64,000 bases of DNA from contig NZ_LN849456.1 in assembly GCF_900070355.1 (NCBI RefSeq), positions 2,418,001-2,482,000 of the forward strand, in the 5' to 3' direction. The stretch comes from Devriesea agamarum. GTDB lineage: Bacteria; Actinomycetota; Actinomycetes; Actinomycetales; Dermabacteraceae. The notes beneath the pieces are model-generated. The model had not been told where the DNA came from. It saw nothing but the letters and a program-made list of their open reading frames with translations, and ran no database searches. Position 1 is the first letter of the stretch. Each line of letters starts with the position of its first letter. The position numbers and the translations under genes are program-made. Shown here piece by piece: positions 1 through 8,027 of the stretch.

Positions 1-869
1 CTATCCCAATCAGCGTCAGCGAAAACGATCACATCAGGGTTGGCTTTCACCACGTTTTCCCAGGACACGCTGGCCCATCCCTTATCGATATCGCCGAAAA
101 TATTCGTGGCACCCACCGCCGACATAATGAGCTGCGGGCCGCCGGCACCTGCCCCTGCGAACGGTGTTTTATCGCCGGAGTCGTACCAGAAAATCTTCTT
201 CCCCTTACCGGCAGCGGTTTTTTCCACCGTAGCGAGGGTCTTTTTCTGTTCAGCAATCAAGTTTTTGGCGGCGTCCGGTTGGCCGAAGATCGCGCCGACG
301 TCATTCAGCTCTCCCCAGACATTGTCGAAGGTTGCGTCGGCCTTTTTCCCGTCGGGGCAGGAGAACGGGCTGAGATAGGTTTTTATCCCTTTTTTAGCGA
401 GATCTTCGCGGGTGCCGACTCCTTCTTTGTCGGTGAATGCGCTCGCATAGGATGCCAGGACCACATCGGGTGTCGCGGAGATCAGTTTCTCTTTGCTGGG
501 ATAGTTTTTGGCGAGCACGGGGACCGACTCGTACGCTGCCTTCCATTTTTCCGGCACGGGGCTGTCTAGATAGGCGGTTCCCACAAGGTGCTTGTGGAGG
601 CCGAGGCTCAAAACCTCTTCCGTGGCGCCCTGGTTCACGGTGATTCCCCGTGTGGCCGGGCGATCAAAGTGCAAGGTCTGGCCACAATTTGTGAGGGTAA
701 AGGCCTGAGCGTTTGCGGTGGTTGAGGTTGAAGATGAGGATGCGGATGGGGTTGAGGATTGTGGTGCTCCCGCGCACGCGGCGAGGCCAGTCATAGCGCT
801 TAATGTGGCGACGAAGCAGAGAAGTCTCGTCGTGGGTCGTGGCTTAGCGAAAAAGTGCGACGGTGCCAT
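1..869 (-). CDS. ABC transporter substrate-binding lipoprotein, iron-siderophore/cobalamin type (partial)
   Basis: Reading the minus strand from an ATG at 869 gives 289 codons that run off the window edge, so the C-terminus is missing. The N-terminus has basic residues, a hydrophobic stretch and a lipobox LAAC near residue 32. A Ser/Thr-rich linker follows, as in lipoproteins anchored outside the membrane. The mature part resembles class III periplasmic binding proteins (BtuF/FepB/FhuD type): a GITVNQGATEEVLSLGL segment, a YLDSPVP loop, 'ISATPDVVLASYASAF' and later 'VVKANPDVIVFADADW'. Such proteins deliver ferric siderophores, haem or cobalamin to a permease/ATPase pair, which would lie beyond the window start. 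The ligand cannot be told from sequence. No strong ribosome binding site is visible before the ATG. Confidence 0.8.
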   Translation of the reverse strand, partial: MAPSHFFAKPRPTTRLLCFVATLSAMTGLAACAGAPQSSTPSASSSSTSTTANAQAFTLTNCGQTLHFDRPATRGITVNQGATEEVLSLGLHKHLVGTAYLDSPVPEKWKAAYESVPVLAKNYPSKEKLISATPDVVLASYASAFTDKEGVGTREDLAKKGIKTYLSPFSCPDGKKADATFDNVWGELNDVGAIFGQPDAAKNLIAEQKKTLATVEKTAAGKGKKIFWYDSGDKTPFAGAGAGGPQLIMSAVGATNIFGDIDKGWASVSWENVVKANPDVIVFADADWD

Positions 870-1110
870 GGGACGCTTTCTGTCACGAGTTCTCGGGGGG
901 AGAACGAGAAGGCCTGGATACGGCAGTAGGTTAGGTGTGGCTTCTTGGGATTTTCCGAGAATTACTACCTGGCCATGACTGAAGTCCTAGGGGTGAGCAT
1001 TGAGGCAGTGTGGCCGGTGGTGTGGTCGGCGGCTCACAGGCGGGTTGTTTGTGAACGTTTTAACTTGGATGTACACCTTGTCTACAGGGCGGTCTGATCA
1101 GGGTGTGGTT

Positions 1111-2085
1111 TTACCGCTGGGTGTCATCAACCAGCAGTTCAACCGCGGTCTCGCGGTCGGTAACCAGCGCGGACACGAATCCGCCTGCGATAGCCGCCCG
1201 GATCGCCTCCACTTTCTCACGCCCCCACGCGACGCCGATCACCAGTGGGATCGAGCGCATGCGAGAGGGATCCACGGAGATGGTTCTCGCGCATAGCGGG
1301 GTGTCTACATGGGAACCGTCGGCAGCGAAATGGTGCCCGCAAATATGGCCCACAGCTTGGGAATGTGTCAGGTGGGCCGACATTTCCACGTTCTCGTGCC
1401 CGTCGAAAATATGTCCGGAGCGGCCTCGCAGCACGGCACCGATTCCGACCAGGGCAACGTCAGCCCGGGCGGCCAGCTCGAGGGTGGTCGCCACCTGGTC
1501 CTCTTGCCTAAGGGCGATAGCTAAGGCCGATGAGGCGACCACCAGCGGAACCGGCAGGGCGTGGTAGCGGCCGCCAAGCTTAGCCGCCATGCGACGGCAG
1601 GCTTCGGGAGAGTCCAACAAGGTGTCGGAGCGCCCCACGCTGCCGATCATCTGCACCACCCGGGATTGGGTGCGTTCAAGTTTCGGCATTGCATCGACCG
1701 TGGCCGCGACCGCCATCCCGTTTGAAATGGCGAGCACGACGTCGTCCTGGGTGCTTTCGATGACCAGGTCGGCGGCGCAGCGGGCAACAGCGGTCGGGGT
1801 GGACATGGCGCCGCCGGATTCTGCGACTCGGACGGCTTTGAGGCCGAATTGGCGCGTCAGTGCTTCTTCGACGGTGAGCACTCGTTCTAACGGGTGGGAG
1901 ATGTGGACGGTGACGATCCCGCGGCGCCGGGCCTCGGCAAGGAGCCGGGAGACAGTCGGACGCGAGTAACCGATTCTCTGGGCGATAGCGCCCTGGCTGA
2001 GGTTGTTTTCGTAGTACAGGCGTGCCACGTCCAACAGCAACGAGATGTGGTGCCGTTCCTCCATGGTCGCGGTACGCGTGATCAT
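1111..2085 (-). CDS. SorC/DeoR-type sugar-responsive transcriptional regulator
   Basis: The protein has 324 residues (317 if the second ATG at 2064 is used). Residues 10-60 form a helix-turn-helix region with 'LSQGAIAQRIGYSRPTVSRL', the SorC/CggR-type DNA-binding domain. The remainder matches the sugar-phosphate-binding domain of this family, with 'DVVLAISNGMAVAATVDAM' and 'VQMIGSVGRSD'. Members usually sense a phosphorylated sugar intermediate and control a neighbouring catabolic operon. The gene is divergent from the lactonase-UlaD-UlaE-UlaF-kinase-transporter operon starting at 2289, which is its obvious target. The effector is inferred to be a phosphorylated intermediate of that route. 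Inverted repeats in the divergent spacer are good operator candidates. Confidence 0.85.
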   Translation of the reverse strand: MITRTATMEERHHISLLLDVARLYYENNLSQGAIAQRIGYSRPTVSRLLAEARRRGIVTVHISHPLERVLTVEEALTRQFGLKAVRVAESGGAMSTPTAVARCAADLVIESTQDDVVLAISNGMAVAATVDAMPKLERTQSRVVQMIGSVGRSDTLLDSPEACRRMAAKLGGRYHALPVPLVVASSALAIALRQEDQVATTLELAARADVALVGIGAVLRGRSGHIFDGHENVEMSAHLTHSQAVGHICGHHFAADGSHVDTPLCARTISVDPSRMRSIPLVIGVAWGREKVEAIRAAIAGGFVSALVTDRETAVELLVDDTQR

Positions 2086-2086
2086 C

Positions 2087-2112
2087 TGTTCATGTTATCG
2101 CTGTCACGATAA
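2087..2112. promoter_or_regulatory. Candidate operator next to the SorC-type regulator start
   Basis: A perfect inverted repeat TTATCG-N6-CGATAA lies at 2095-2112, only ten bases upstream of the regulator start. It is abutted by the octamer TGTTCATG at 2087-2094. The octamer recurs at 2181-2188, inside the second candidate site. Position suggests autorepression or shared control of the divergent promoters. This is inference from symmetry and position. Confidence 0.4.
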
Positions 2113-2172
2113 TGGTTTCGGGACTGAACTCCCAGTTAGATCACGGGAAGACGTCGCAATCTAGTGGATGCG

Positions 2173-2188
2173 TGAACCGATGTTCATG
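2173..2188. promoter_or_regulatory. Candidate second operator upstream of the sugar-acid operon
   Basis: TGAAC-N4-GTTCA at 2173-2186 is a short inverted repeat whose right half extends into TGTTCATG, the octamer also present at 2087-2094. It lies about 100 bases before the operon start at 2289, where an operator for the divergent regulator could sit. Arms of only five bases make chance occurrence possible. Confidence 0.3.
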
Positions 2189-2288
2189 CGGGTGGTGGTG
2201 AATGCTCTACGAGCTGCCTACATTCACAACGTATCCAGGGCGCGGATTACCGAGGATGTCCGGCCCCATTATCGAAGGAGATCGTCCC

Positions 2289-3287
2289 ATGGCAGCTAAG
2301 CCTTTTGCCCGCACTATCCGAGGCGATGTTGATCCGGCGACGCTCGGTGTGGTTAACGCCCACGATCACCTCATCCGGGTGGGGGCCGGAGAGGTTTACA
2401 TCGACCGCGACCACCAGCTCGACTCGGTCGAGAAAGCCATCGAAGAAGGCACCTACTTCGCCGAAGCCTCCAAGAAATGGAGCCCGAACGGCGGCACCGT
2501 CGTCGATATGTGCCCCATCAACTGTGGCCGCGACCTGGACAAACTCGCCGAAGTTGAGGCCGCCGTCGACGGTCTGCAGGTCATTGCCACCACCGGCTTC
2601 CACCGCGAACACGTCTACCTAGAGACCCAATCCCACTGGGTGAGCCGCTACAGCGTAGAGAAAATCGCTGAACTGATCATCGCCGACATCGAAGAAGGCA
2701 TCGACCGCCACGACTACTCCGGCCCCGTCGTCGAACGCACCCCCTACAAGGCAGGCTGCATCAAAGTCGCCACCGCCTACGGCAAAATCACCGCGTTTGA
2801 ACGCAAATGCATGGAAGCCTGTGCCATCGCCTCCATCGAAACCGGCGCCCCGATCAACACCCACACCACCTACGGCACCTGCGGCCTCGAACAAGCACAA
2901 GAACTCAAAAAAATGGGAGTTCCCGCCGACCGGATCGCCATCGGCCACATCCAGCGCAACGCCGACGTGTTCTACCTGCAGCAGATCCTCGACGAAGGCG
3001 TCTACCTCGAAATCGACGGCACCTACCGCATCAAATACCAGCCCGACTCCAACCGCATCATGGAACTGCGTGAACTCGGCGAGAAAGGCTACGGCGACCG
3101 CATCCTGCTCGGCACCGATTCCGGCAAACGCGGATACCAGAAGGCATACGGCGCAGTGACCGGCGTCGACTTCAACCCCGCGGTAGACGGCCCCCGCATG
3201 ATCGCCGAAGGATTCGACCCCGAGTACGTCCACAAGCTCCTCATGCTCAACGGCCAGCGTTTCTTCACCATGCGAGTCGAGGGCTAA
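2289..3287 (+). CDS. Phosphotriesterase-family metal-dependent hydrolase, probable (phospho)lactonase
   Basis: The start is the ATG at 2289, preceded by AAGGAG at 2275-2280; an upstream ATG at 2202 in the same frame lacks such a site. The 332-residue protein has the amidohydrolase metal ligands of the phosphotriesterase family in order: HDH in 'GVVNAHDHL' near residue 22, a lysine in 'AGCIKVA' suited to carboxylation, His in 'INTHTTYG', His in 'IGHIQRN', and Asp in 'LLGTDSG'. Some family members hydrolyse phosphorylated sugar lactones. It is first in an operon with UlaD-, UlaE- and UlaF-like genes that lacks the usual metallo-beta-lactamase-fold lactonase UlaG. The inferred role is therefore opening L-ascorbate 6-phosphate or a related phospholactone. 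Other esters or lactones remain possible. Confidence 0.8.
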   Translation: MAAKPFARTIRGDVDPATLGVVNAHDHLIRVGAGEVYIDRDHQLDSVEKAIEEGTYFAEASKKWSPNGGTVVDMCPINCGRDLDKLAEVEAAVDGLQVIATTGFHREHVYLETQSHWVSRYSVEKIAELIIADIEEGIDRHDYSGPVVERTPYKAGCIKVATAYGKITAFERKCMEACAIASIETGAPINTHTTYGTCGLEQAQELKKMGVPADRIAIGHIQRNADVFYLQQILDEGVYLEIDGTYRIKYQPDSNRIMELRELGEKGYGDRILLGTDSGKRGYQKAYGAVTGVDFNPAVDGPRMIAEGFDPEYVHKLLMLNGQRFFTMRVEG

Positions 3288-3292
3288 GAACC

Positions 3293-3973
3293 ATGGAAGG
3301 TGCTCGCCACCCACGCCTGCAAATCGCACTCGACACAACCGATCTGCCCTCCGCGCTGCGCCCGCTCAACGCCGCCATCGACCACGTCGATGTCATTGAA
3401 TGCGGCACGATCCTGATCATCAACGAGGGGCTACGTGCCGTCCGCGAAATCCGGGCGCTCTACCCCAACACCACGATCCTCGCGGACGTCCGCATCGCTG
3501 AAGCAGGCAACCTGATCGCCCGCAACTGCCTAGACGCTGGCGCGAACTGGGTCAGCTGTGTCGCCGGAGCCTCCCTGACCACCATCGAACAGGTAGTCAA
3601 AGTCGCGGATGAACTCGGCGGCGAAATTCAGGTAGAGCTGAACGACGACCACTACACGCTCGACAAAGCCCGCCAATGGCGCGACATCGGCGTGCAACAC
3701 GTCATCGTCAAACGCTCGCGCGACCTCGAAGCCGCGGGAATCCTCGAATGGACCTCCCGCGACCTCGACCGAATCGCCGAAGTTAAACAGCTGGGATTCA
3801 CCGTCACCGTCACCGGAGGAATCAAAGCCGACGAACTCGATGTCTTCCAAGGTGCCCCGGTAGATGTCGTGATCGCAGGACGTGAAATCGTCAAAGCCAA
3901 TGACCCCCACGCCGCCGCCGCCAAGCTGCAGCAGCGCATTGCGGAAGTCTGGGCAGATGGGCGCGCCTCATGA
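3293..3973 (+). CDS. 3-keto-L-gulonate-6-phosphate decarboxylase-like protein (HUMPS family, altered active site)
   Basis: This 226-residue beta/alpha barrel belongs to the OMP decarboxylase suprafamily and aligns end to end with UlaD/SgbH. Recognisable elements are 'QIALD', 'IECGT', 'VQVELND' spread across the middle, 'KRSRD', 'TVTVTGG' and 'IAGRE'. Family enzymes decarboxylate 3-keto-L-gulonate 6-phosphate to L-xylulose 5-phosphate with Mg2+. The segment that reads DAKIADAG in E. coli UlaD (from recall) reads DVRIAEAG here, so the catalytic Lys is Arg and a nearby Asp is Glu. The His of YHRSRD is Lys. These changes may mean altered chemistry. The gene starts five bases after its upstream neighbour and overlaps the next by four. 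Confidence 0.8.
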   Translation: MEGARHPRLQIALDTTDLPSALRPLNAAIDHVDVIECGTILIINEGLRAVREIRALYPNTTILADVRIAEAGNLIARNCLDAGANWVSCVAGASLTTIEQVVKVADELGGEIQVELNDDHYTLDKARQWRDIGVQHVIVKRSRDLEAAGILEWTSRDLDRIAEVKQLGFTVTVTGGIKADELDVFQGAPVDVVIAGREIVKANDPHAAAAKLQQRIAEVWADGRAS

Positions 3974-4869
3974 GCGAACACTGCGGATGCGAATGCTCGC
4001 CAGGCCGCCACAACGACGGCGCCATCTCCCTCGGGATCTACGAGAAGGCCCTGCGCCACACCGGGGACTGGGACGCGTTTTTCGCTGACGCCCGCGATGC
4101 GGGTTTCAGCTTCGTTGACCTCAGCGTCGACGAAAGTCCCGAACGGCGCGAACGCCTCACCTGGCCCAGCGCCGAACGCCGAGTCCTGCGCGACACCGCC
4201 CGCCGATACGGCATACAGATCGGCGGACTATGCCTATCCGTCCACCGAGCCGTCGGACCAGGTTCAGCCGACCCAGCCGTGCGCGCCGAAGCCGCCCGGA
4301 TTTTCCGGGACGGAATCGACCTGTGCCAAGACCTTGGCATCCCCGTTTTGCAAGTCGCCGGCTACTACGCGTACTACGAACAGCCCGACCCGGACCAGCG
4401 TGCCCGCTACATCGAGACCCTGGCCCAGGCAGTGCCCCACGCGGCCCGCGCCGGGGTGTTACTCGGCATCGAAAACGTCGACGGCAACGATGTCACCTCG
4501 ATCAGCGGAGCGATGGAGATCGTGCGCGACATTGACTCGCCGTGGCTTCAGCTCTACCCAGACATCGGAAACATCGCTGAACAGCAGCTGGACACCCGCG
4601 ACGAACTGCGCGCTGGACGCGGTCACATGCTGGCCCTGCACGTCAAAGACGTGCTGGTCGGTGAACCACGGCGGATCCCCTTTGGCCAAGGTGTCGCGGA
4701 CTTCCCAACCGCTTTCGATGAACTCGCCCGGCAGCAATGGTCAGGTCGAATCATGCTCGAAATGTGGAACGACGACGCCCCGGACTCCGCTGCGATCAGC
4801 GCCCGCTCGCGTGAACTGATCGCCGGATGGCTGCGCACAGCCGGTCTGACGATCAGCACCCACGCCTAA
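3970..4869 (+). CDS. ulaE: L-xylulose-5-phosphate 3-epimerase (UlaE/SgbU type)
   Basis: The 299-residue TIM-barrel protein aligns closely with UlaE: 'LGIYEKAL' at the start of the barrel, 'VDLSVDES', 'GLCLSVHR', 'QVAGYYAYY', 'QLYPDIGN', 'ALHVKD', 'PFGQGVADF' and 'MLEMWND'. The metal-binding set Glu (GIENVDG), Asp (YPDIGN), His (LHVKD) and Glu (LEMWN) is present. The known reaction converts L-xylulose 5-phosphate to L-ribulose 5-phosphate. The ATG overlaps the stop of the upstream decarboxylase-like gene by four bases, which implies translational coupling. Unusually, about 18 residues precede the barrel and include CGCEC plus two His. This extension is absent from E. coli UlaE as I recall it. 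Confidence 0.9.
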   Translation: MSEHCGCECSPGRHNDGAISLGIYEKALRHTGDWDAFFADARDAGFSFVDLSVDESPERRERLTWPSAERRVLRDTARRYGIQIGGLCLSVHRAVGPGSADPAVRAEAARIFRDGIDLCQDLGIPVLQVAGYYAYYEQPDPDQRARYIETLAQAVPHAARAGVLLGIENVDGNDVTSISGAMEIVRDIDSPWLQLYPDIGNIAEQQLDTRDELRAGRGHMLALHVKDVLVGEPRRIPFGQGVADFPTAFDELARQQWSGRIMLEMWNDDAPDSAAISARSRELIAGWLRTAGLTISTHA

Positions 4870-4903
4870 ACCCCACCACACCGCACCCCACCAGGAGGCA
4901 AAG

Positions 4904-5572
4904 ATGCTTGAACAGTTGAAAGAAGAGGTGTGCGAGGGCAACCTCGCGCTTGCGAGATCCGGACTCGTCGCGTGGACCGGAGGGAATCTTTCCGCTCGCG
5001 ACGAGAGCGGCGACGTGATCGTGATTAAGCCGTCCGGCGTGCGCTACAGCGAAATGACACCGGACGATATGGTCGTAGTGTCCATGGACGGGCGCGTGAT
5101 TGAAGGCCATCGCGGACCATCCTCCGATACCCAGTCCCACCTTGGGATTTACCGGGGTCGAGACGACGTGCGCAGCGTTGTGCACACGCACTCGCGGTAC
5201 GCCACTGCCTTTGCGGCAGTGGGTCGAGAAATCCCCTGCTGCCTGACCGCTATCGCTGACGAATTCGGGGGACCTGTGCCCTGTGGCGGGTACGCACCCA
5301 TCGGCGGCGACGCCATCGGGCGCGAAGTCCTCGCAAAAATTGGGCGCTCCCCGGCTATCTTGATGAAACAGCACGGCGTGTTCACCATCGGACCGTCCAT
5401 TAACAAGGCTCTGCAAGCCGCCGTCATGGTCGAAGACGTGGCACGCACCGTCGCCATCGCGGAATCTCTAGGAGACATCGAAATCCTGCCCGACGAGGAA
5501 ATCGAAGCCAACTACGACCGCTACCACAACCGGTACGGAACCATGGCTGCCAGTCTGGGGGTGACGGCATGA
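4904..5572 (+). CDS. ulaF: L-ribulose-5-phosphate 4-epimerase (UlaF/AraD family)
   Basis: The 222-residue protein is a class II aldolase/epimerase. It has 'LVAWTGGNLSARD', 'VIKPSGVRYSEMTPDDMVVV', 'PSSDTQSHLGIY', the zinc motif 'VVHTHSRYATAFA' near residue 90, and a third metal histidine in 'LMKQHGVF'. Family members interconvert L-ribulose 5-phosphate and D-xylulose 5-phosphate, the exit to the pentose phosphate pathway. GGAGG lies just before the ATG at 4904. Its place after the UlaD- and UlaE-like genes matches the order of the E. coli ula operon. AraD from arabinose use is the close alternative, but no araA or araB is nearby. Confidence 0.9.
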   Translation: MLEQLKEEVCEGNLALARSGLVAWTGGNLSARDESGDVIVIKPSGVRYSEMTPDDMVVVSMDGRVIEGHRGPSSDTQSHLGIYRGRDDVRSVVHTHSRYATAFAAVGREIPCCLTAIADEFGGPVPCGGYAPIGGDAIGREVLAKIGRSPAILMKQHGVFTIGPSINKALQAAVMVEDVARTVAIAESLGDIEILPDEEIEANYDRYHNRYGTMAASLGVTA

Positions 5573-6519
5573 CCTACGACCTCACCACGATTGGTGAAGG
5601 ACAGATCCGCCTGACCGTAGATAAAGGCGAACGCCTGGTCTCAGCCCGGCAGCTGCGCATGACCGCGGCCTGCAGCGAAGCGAACGTTGCCGGTCTGCTC
5701 TCCCAACTCGGACGCCACACCTCCTGGTCATCGGTGATGCCGCAGGGGGACCTCTCCGAGCGGGTGCTTCAGGAATTCCGCAGTGTAGGTGTGGATCTCT
5801 CCCATATGGTGCGGGTTCCCGAGGGTCGCGTCGCCCTATATTTCATGGAACCCGGTGAGTTCCCGATGCCCGGCAAAGTCACCTACGACCGCCAGTGCAC
5901 CCCGTTTAGGGACGCGAAAATTGAGGACTTCGACTGGGACACCATGCTCGATGCCCGAATCCTGTTCCTCACCGGCATTACCGCAGCTCTAACCGAGAAC
6001 ACGGCGCGTTTGGTGCGCTATGCTGCCGACGCCGCCGCCGAACGCGGCGTGGACATCGTCCTAGACGTCAACCATCGCACCATGCTGTGGAGTGGCGACC
6101 AGGCCCGCGAGGTCCTCACCCCGATTGCAGAAAAAGCCACGGTGCTGTTTTGCTCCCGCAAAGACGGCGCCACCGTCTTTGGCATCAACGGAAATGGCCC
6201 CGAGGTCTGCCACGCTTTGCGCTCGCGCTTTGGTAGCCGGCACGTCGTCTCCACGGACCAGGTGGAGGGTGTCTACCTGTCCTCAGAAGACGCCGGCGAA
6301 CACACCTTTACGGTGCAGCGGGTTCCCGTGGTCGACCGGCCCGGCGCCGGCGACTCCTTCGTTGCGGGAACGCTGCATGGTGTCCTGGCCGGAAGCGTTA
6401 TGGACGGCGTCTCCTTCGGAATGCGCACCGCAGCCTACGCCCTTACCCACCACGGCGATCTCACCCATATTTCGCCGCGAGAACTCGATATTCCCGTGAC
6501 GACAGACATTGTGAGGTGA
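5569..6519 (+). CDS. PfkB-family carbohydrate kinase
   Basis: The 316-residue protein has ribokinase/PfkB features: N-terminal 'TTIGEGQIRLTVDKGERL', a substrate-lid region with 'AACSEANVAGLLSQLG', and the C-terminal anion-hole motif 'VDRPGAGDSFVAGTLHGVL' holding the catalytic Asp. KDG kinase-like proteins are the nearest family by general look. The ATG overlaps the upstream epimerase stop by four bases. With no PTS gene in the operon, this kinase is the likely step that phosphorylates the imported substrate. Because UlaD acts on a 6-phosphate, L-ascorbate or 3-keto-L-gulonate is the logical acceptor, but that is inference. Confidence 0.88.
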   Translation: MTYDLTTIGEGQIRLTVDKGERLVSARQLRMTAACSEANVAGLLSQLGRHTSWSSVMPQGDLSERVLQEFRSVGVDLSHMVRVPEGRVALYFMEPGEFPMPGKVTYDRQCTPFRDAKIEDFDWDTMLDARILFLTGITAALTENTARLVRYAADAAAERGVDIVLDVNHRTMLWSGDQAREVLTPIAEKATVLFCSRKDGATVFGINGNGPEVCHALRSRFGSRHVVSTDQVEGVYLSSEDAGEHTFTVQRVPVVDRPGAGDSFVAGTLHGVLAGSVMDGVSFGMRTAAYALTHHGDLTHISPRELDIPVTTDIVR

Positions 6520-6523
6520 TCGT

Positions 6524-7870
6524 ATGAACGCCACCGCATCATCGCCCACCGCGTATGAACAGATCGACTCCCGTCCTCTTACCAAGAATCAAAAGAGCCT
6601 CATTTCCCTGGTCGTGATGGGAAACCTGTCGGAGTTTTTCGACATGTTCCTGATCGGTTTCGTCGTGGCACTGCTGACGAAACCATGGCACCTCACCGGC
6701 TTTGAAGCCGGGACGATCCTGGCCTGCTCGGGGCTCGGCACGGTTCTCGGCGCCATCCTCTGGGGCCGACTCGCCGACCACATGGGCCGACGTCACGCAT
6801 TCTTCTGGTGCGTCGTCATGTTCGTCGGCTTCACCGCGCTCACACTGCTGACACCGGACCGCGGCTGGTGGATGCTCGCCATTTTGCGGGTAGGCGTCGG
6901 CATCGGCGTCGGCGGATTGAACATCACCTCAATCCCGTACGTCCAAGAGTTCGTGCCGTCCAAGCATCGCGGCCTGCTTGCGGGCCTCGGGTCCGTGTTC
7001 ATTCCGCTGGGACTCTTCCTCGGCTCGGTCTCGCAGAAAATCGTCGGTGACGATTGGCGTTTGCTGATCGCACTGGGCTGCCTGCCAGTACTCTTGCTGA
7101 TCTGGTTGCATTTCGTCCCGGAATCGCCCCGGTATTTCCAGAGCAAAGGCCGTGACGACGACGCGCGCAAAGCCCTCGCCTGGGCGTTGGAGCTTCCGAT
7201 CGAGAAAGTGGGATCCCTGCCGCCGCTCGAAGAAACCTCGGCAGCCTCCTACCGTGTGGTGTTCACAAAGTATCTGCGACCGCTGATCGTGGTCACCTTG
7301 GGCTCATTCTGCTTCATCATGGGTGGCTTCGCCGTACAGTCCTGGGGACAGACCCTGCTCAAAGATGGGTTTGGCTACAGCGTGGGCACCGTAGCGCTGC
7401 TGTTCATGCTGGTTTCGTTCGCCGATCTCATTGGCCGTCTCGGATCGGCGTTCCTCGCGGACTTAATTGGCCGCCGCACCACCATGTTCCTGTTCGGCCT
7501 GCTGGGTGCGGTGGGCTGCTTTATCGCGGCTTTCTCACATCACAGCGGTGTTGTGTTCTTCATTGCGGTTCTCGTCATCATGATGTTTGGCGACGGTGCA
7601 TTCGGCATTCTCAACGCCTTCGGCGCTGAACAGTTCCCGACGGCGGCGCGTTCAACCGGCCTTGGCCTCGGCTACGGCATCGGCGCCACCGCGAAAATCA
7701 TCGGCCCCGCACTGCTGGGTTTCATGATCGGCGGAAACGCGGTGAAACAAAATGTCACCTTGGATGTGATCACCCCAGCGTTCAGCTTCTTCGGAATCTG
7801 CCTGATCATCGGCGCCATCACCTACCTGTTTGCACGGGAGACCAAGGGCAAGTCGCTGGAAGAAATTTAG
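6524..7870 (+). CDS. MFS sugar/acid transporter
   Basis: The 448-residue protein has about twelve hydrophobic segments and major facilitator signatures: 'GRLADHMGRRHAF' between helices 2 and 3, 'LADLIGRRTT' in the second half, 'PESPRYF' after helix 6 and 'RETKGKSLEEI' at the C-terminus. These are typical of the sugar porter and aromatic acid/H+ symporter subfamilies. GAGGTGA precedes the ATG at 6524, four bases after the kinase stop. It is the last gene of the operon and presumably imports the unphosphorylated substrate. This replaces the UlaABC phosphotransferase system of enterobacteria. Confidence 0.88.
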   Translation: MNATASSPTAYEQIDSRPLTKNQKSLISLVVMGNLSEFFDMFLIGFVVALLTKPWHLTGFEAGTILACSGLGTVLGAILWGRLADHMGRRHAFFWCVVMFVGFTALTLLTPDRGWWMLAILRVGVGIGVGGLNITSIPYVQEFVPSKHRGLLAGLGSVFIPLGLFLGSVSQKIVGDDWRLLIALGCLPVLLLIWLHFVPESPRYFQSKGRDDDARKALAWALELPIEKVGSLPPLEETSAASYRVVFTKYLRPLIVVTLGSFCFIMGGFAVQSWGQTLLKDGFGYSVGTVALLFMLVSFADLIGRLGSAFLADLIGRRTTMFLFGLLGAVGCFIAAFSHHSGVVFFIAVLVIMMFGDGAFGILNAFGAEQFPTAARSTGLGLGYGIGATAKIIGPALLGFMIGGNAVKQNVTLDVITPAFSFFGICLIIGAITYLFARETKGKSLEEI

Positions 7871-7913
7871 GGCATCGCCACAACGGGAGCACTCGCTCAC
7901 CCCGCAACTAGCG

Positions 7914-7956
7914 GACGACCACGGAGTTTTGGCCTTGGGCCGGACCCGTGGTCGTC
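7914..7956 (+). terminator. Hairpin after the transporter gene, probable terminator
   Basis: A perfect 11-bp inverted repeat GACGACCACGG / CCGTGGTCGTC with a 21-base loop lies 44 bases after the transporter stop. No T-run follows, which is common for actinobacterial terminators. It closes the six-gene operon. Confidence 0.5.
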
Positions 7957-8027
7957 TGCGTGAGATGGGGCAGTATCCATGAAAGCCTGAATAAATCCTC
8001 GGACAGGCTGATCGGCGAAGCGCTACC

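Noticed and set aside
931-949. TTAGGTGTGGCTTCTTGGG upstream of the iron-type binding protein, resembling a DtxR/IdeR box
   Set aside because: Only the left half agrees with the consensus (about 10 of 19 positions) and the dyad symmetry is missing. Too weak to annotate.
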